From Asterionellopsis glacialis (lineage: Eukaryota > Bacillariophyta > Plagiogrammaphyceae > Rhaphoneidales > Asterionellopsidaceae), in the NCBI GenBank assembly GCA_014885115.2, contig WKLE02003275.1, forward strand, positions 1 to 29,864: DNA of 29,864 nucleotides. The letters are read 5' to 3'. Under the pieces are notes generated by a model. That model was given only the letters and a program-made list of their open reading frames with translations. It searched no databases and had not been told where the DNA came from. Shown here in pieces: positions 29,545 to 29,864 of this stretch. Numbering within the stretch: the first letter of the stretch is position 1; each line of letters begins with the position of its first letter. Both the position numbers and the translations under genes were made by a program.

Positions 29545-29864
29545 TTAGGTATTGAATGGGAGATGTCAGTAGAGACAGATATACCTTTTGTGTATATATA
29601 CATGAAAATGTCAAGTATCGAAGGTGCGGGATTCACTTATTATTTGCATGACAGACTTATCGTAAAGTGGGGATAGCAGGTACACAGGACTGTACGTTAC
29701 TATAAATATCCTTAAAACTTGCTAGTCAATCACATCCACGGCAAATTTGGTTGCCCATATTAGAAAGAATCTGAGAGAGTAGTCCTACCTCATACTACGG
29801 CTTATCTCATTCCGCGGTGTGGCGTCGGCGAAAAAAAATTCCCCCCCCCCGGAGGGGGAAGGGG

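Larger units (their letters stand above)
27314..29864. other. Long non-coding flank upstream of the large acyltransferase gene
   Basis: 2.5 kb without a supportable gene. Short open frames (27635-27904 -, 28240-28464 +, 29159-29434 -) show no protein features, and the last is built on a tandem repeat. The region is rich in TACC-W-GGTA dyads and holds a small hairpin, GGGTC-TTAT-GACCC, at 28949-28962. The last 35 bases are homopolymer runs. Confidence 0.5.

Noticed and set aside
165..29680. AAAGTGGGGAT shared by both window ends (about 166 and 29664) as terminal repeats
   Set aside because: The match is only 11 bases, in the same orientation, and does not extend.

Overview
The window looks like nuclear DNA of a diatom (stramenopile, secondary red plastid). 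Three things support this. First, two genes begin with bipartite plastid presequences, a signal peptide followed by an ASAFAP-like motif (STAFII in the aspartokinase gene, ATAFAP in the S1 gene). Second, the TPR protein and the Mutator-like transposase resemble families I know from diatom genomes. Third, the genes are mostly single-exon, with one short GT-AG intron. Nothing indicates operons. I cannot name the species.

Layout. 1-763: non-coding. 764-1504 (+): TPR protein. 1682-2623 (-): mitochondrial-type enoyl-CoA hydratase. 3152-6052 (-): plastid bifunctional aspartokinase/homoserine dehydrogenase. 6053-7986: long non-coding stretch. 7987-9375 (-): two-exon plastid S1-domain RNA-binding protein, whose first exon is missed if only the longest open frame is read. 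9376-9983: divergent intergenic region. 9984-11642 (+): fusion of an MJ1316/DUF504 RNA-end-recognition domain with a GGQ release-factor domain. 12375-12758 (-): small secreted or membrane-anchored orphan.

13740-19212: a mobile-element graveyard. A badly broken Mutator-like transposase lies on + (16697-19212). Head-to-head with it on - (13743-16120) is an eroded Cys-rich coding remnant of unknown family, carrying a 143-bp CAG/CAA repeat. 19865-27313 (-): one uninterrupted 2482-residue gene encoding FSH1-type serine hydrolase, adenylation domain, multi-pass acyltransferase-3 and carrier protein. 27314-29864: non-coding, ending in homopolymer runs typical of a contig end.

Three observations stand out. 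(1) The 2482-residue protein joins acyl activation, carrier loading, membrane acyl transfer and a hydrolase in one chain, a logic like bacterial DltA/DltC/DltB but with AT3 instead of MBOAT. (2) The release-factor/MJ1316 fusion suggests ribosome rescue coupled to recognition of damaged or cleaved RNA ends. (3) The perfect dyad TACC-W-GGTA occurs 11 times, always outside coding regions, against about 0.2 expected by chance. The housekeeping genes have unrelated roles: amino-acid synthesis, acyl-CoA metabolism and organelle translation.
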